Shown here one piece after another: positions 6,405-6,771 of a stretch of 6,771 nt of DNA. This stretch comes from Methylobacter sp. (GTDB taxonomy: Bacteria; Pseudomonadota; Gammaproteobacteria; Methylococcales; Methylomonadaceae), in NCBI GenBank assembly GCA_003158415.1, contig PMJA01000183.1, positions 1-6,771 on the forward strand, given 5' to 3'. Within the stretch, counting starts at the first letter, position 1; the number at the start of each line of letters is the position of its first letter. The position numbers and the translations under genes were made by a program. The notes beneath the pieces are model-generated. The model saw only the letters and a program-made list of their open reading frames with translations, was not told the DNA's origin and searched no databases.

Positions 6405-6421
6405 AGTCGCCAAAGGCGACT
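6405..6421 (-). other. GC-rich hairpin between ccmB and ccmC
   Basis: AGTCGCC (6405-6411) and GGCGACT (6415-6421) form a perfect 7-bp stem with a 3-base loop, about 100 nt after the ccmB stop and about 45 nt before the ccmC start. On the minus strand it is followed only by TTGTTG, so at best it is a weak intrinsic terminator or attenuator. It could also be an RNA-processing or mRNA-stabilising structure that changes ccmAB versus ccmC-F levels. The rest of the 6360-6519 gap shows no clear promoter or gene. Confidence 0.4.
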
Positions 6422-6519
6422 ATAAGATTCTAAGCAGGTGTAAAAAGACAGTTATCTAGCCATGCCTATCGTCTATTGCTCCAGATTGATAATGTAGCCG
6501 AATATTCTACGAGATATTG

Positions 6520-6771
6520 TTAATTAATACTCATTTTTAATGCGGCGGCTGTCGGCCAGGGCGCAAGAACCAAAGCCATGAATAAAATCGAGATCAAAAT
6601 ATTGATCTGGGCATCGACGGGTAAGCCACTGCCCGCCATCTCTACGGCATTACCGGCAAAAATAAGCACCGGCACATACAGCGGTAAAACCAGTAAGGAC
6701 AAAATCATACCACCCCGGCGCAAGCCTACGGTTAAGGCCACGCCAATTGCGCCGATCAAGCTTAACACCGG
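6520..6771 (-). CDS. ccmB: Heme exporter protein CcmB, C-terminal part
   Basis: The last 83 codons of the ABC-type membrane subunit of the CcmAB complex, whose ATP hydrolysis drives release of holo-CcmE from CcmC and CcmD. The frame is open to the right edge of the window; the GTG at 6768 is an internal valine, not a start. The visible part matches the CcmB C-terminus: SLIGAIGVALTVGLRRGGM, a hydrophobic helix LLVLPLYVPVLIFAG, and the final FMALVLAPWPTAAALKMSI. The family is about 220 aa, so roughly the first 140 residues, and presumably ccmA, lie beyond the window. Confidence 0.96.
   Translation of the reverse strand, partial: PVLSLIGAIGVALTVGLRRGGMILSLLVLPLYVPVLIFAGNAVEMAGSGLPVDAQINILISILFMALVLAPWPTAAALKMSIN

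Noticed and set aside
1..6771. CRISPR array, tRNA, rRNA or insertion sequence
   Set aside because: No direct repeat series, tRNA-like cloverleaf, rRNA segment or transposase frame is visible; coding covers nearly the whole window.

Overview
The window carries the 3' part of a System I (Ccm) cytochrome c maturation operon from a gammaproteobacterium-like organism, followed on the same strand by an accessory group of genes for a putative ribonuclease and an ATPase. All convincing genes lie on the minus strand, so transcription runs from high to low coordinates: ccmB (partial, entering at the right edge), ccmC, ccmD, ccmE, a cold-shock/DUF3465 membrane protein, ccmF, a NYN-LOTUS protein, a 74-residue unknown, and a COG3950/PtuA-like AAA ATPase that is still open at the left edge. 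The Ccm proteins resemble gammaproteobacterial ones (CcmB and CcmC are easily aligned with E. coli from memory). A methanotroph-like gammaproteobacterium (Methylococcales) is only my impression and was not tested.

Right half (about 4998-6771): CcmB and CcmC belong to the CcmABCD heme-release complex. CcmD is its small stabilising subunit, and CcmE is the heme chaperone that binds heme covalently. The junctions are tight (ccmC/ccmD overlap ATGA; ccmD/ccmE 4 nt apart; ccmE/cold-shock gene overlap TGATG), except for a 160-nt gap between ccmB and ccmC that holds a GC-rich hairpin.

Middle (2194-5001): a protein with a cytoplasmic cold-shock domain, one membrane helix and an exported DUF3465 domain sits between ccmE and ccmF, where many operons have ccmF directly. 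ccmF, the heme lyase core, is complete with its WWD motif and four histidines. The usual next genes (ccmG/dsbE, ccmH, ccmI) are absent. Instead ccmF overlaps a NYN-domain gene by ATGA.

Left part (1-2197): the NYN-LOTUS gene, the small gene and the ATPase gene are closely packed and visibly more AT-rich than ccmF, which suggests an accessory or acquired module, possibly linked to defence. The left edge holds the oddest structure in the window. An 80-bp near-palindrome (7-86) is formed because the ATPase H-loop segment is present twice, once on each strand, and the two copies differ only at synonymous third positions. It looks like two diverged copies of the same ATPase gene joined tail to tail at the same codon region, through either a genomic inverted rearrangement or a chimeric assembly or amplification join.
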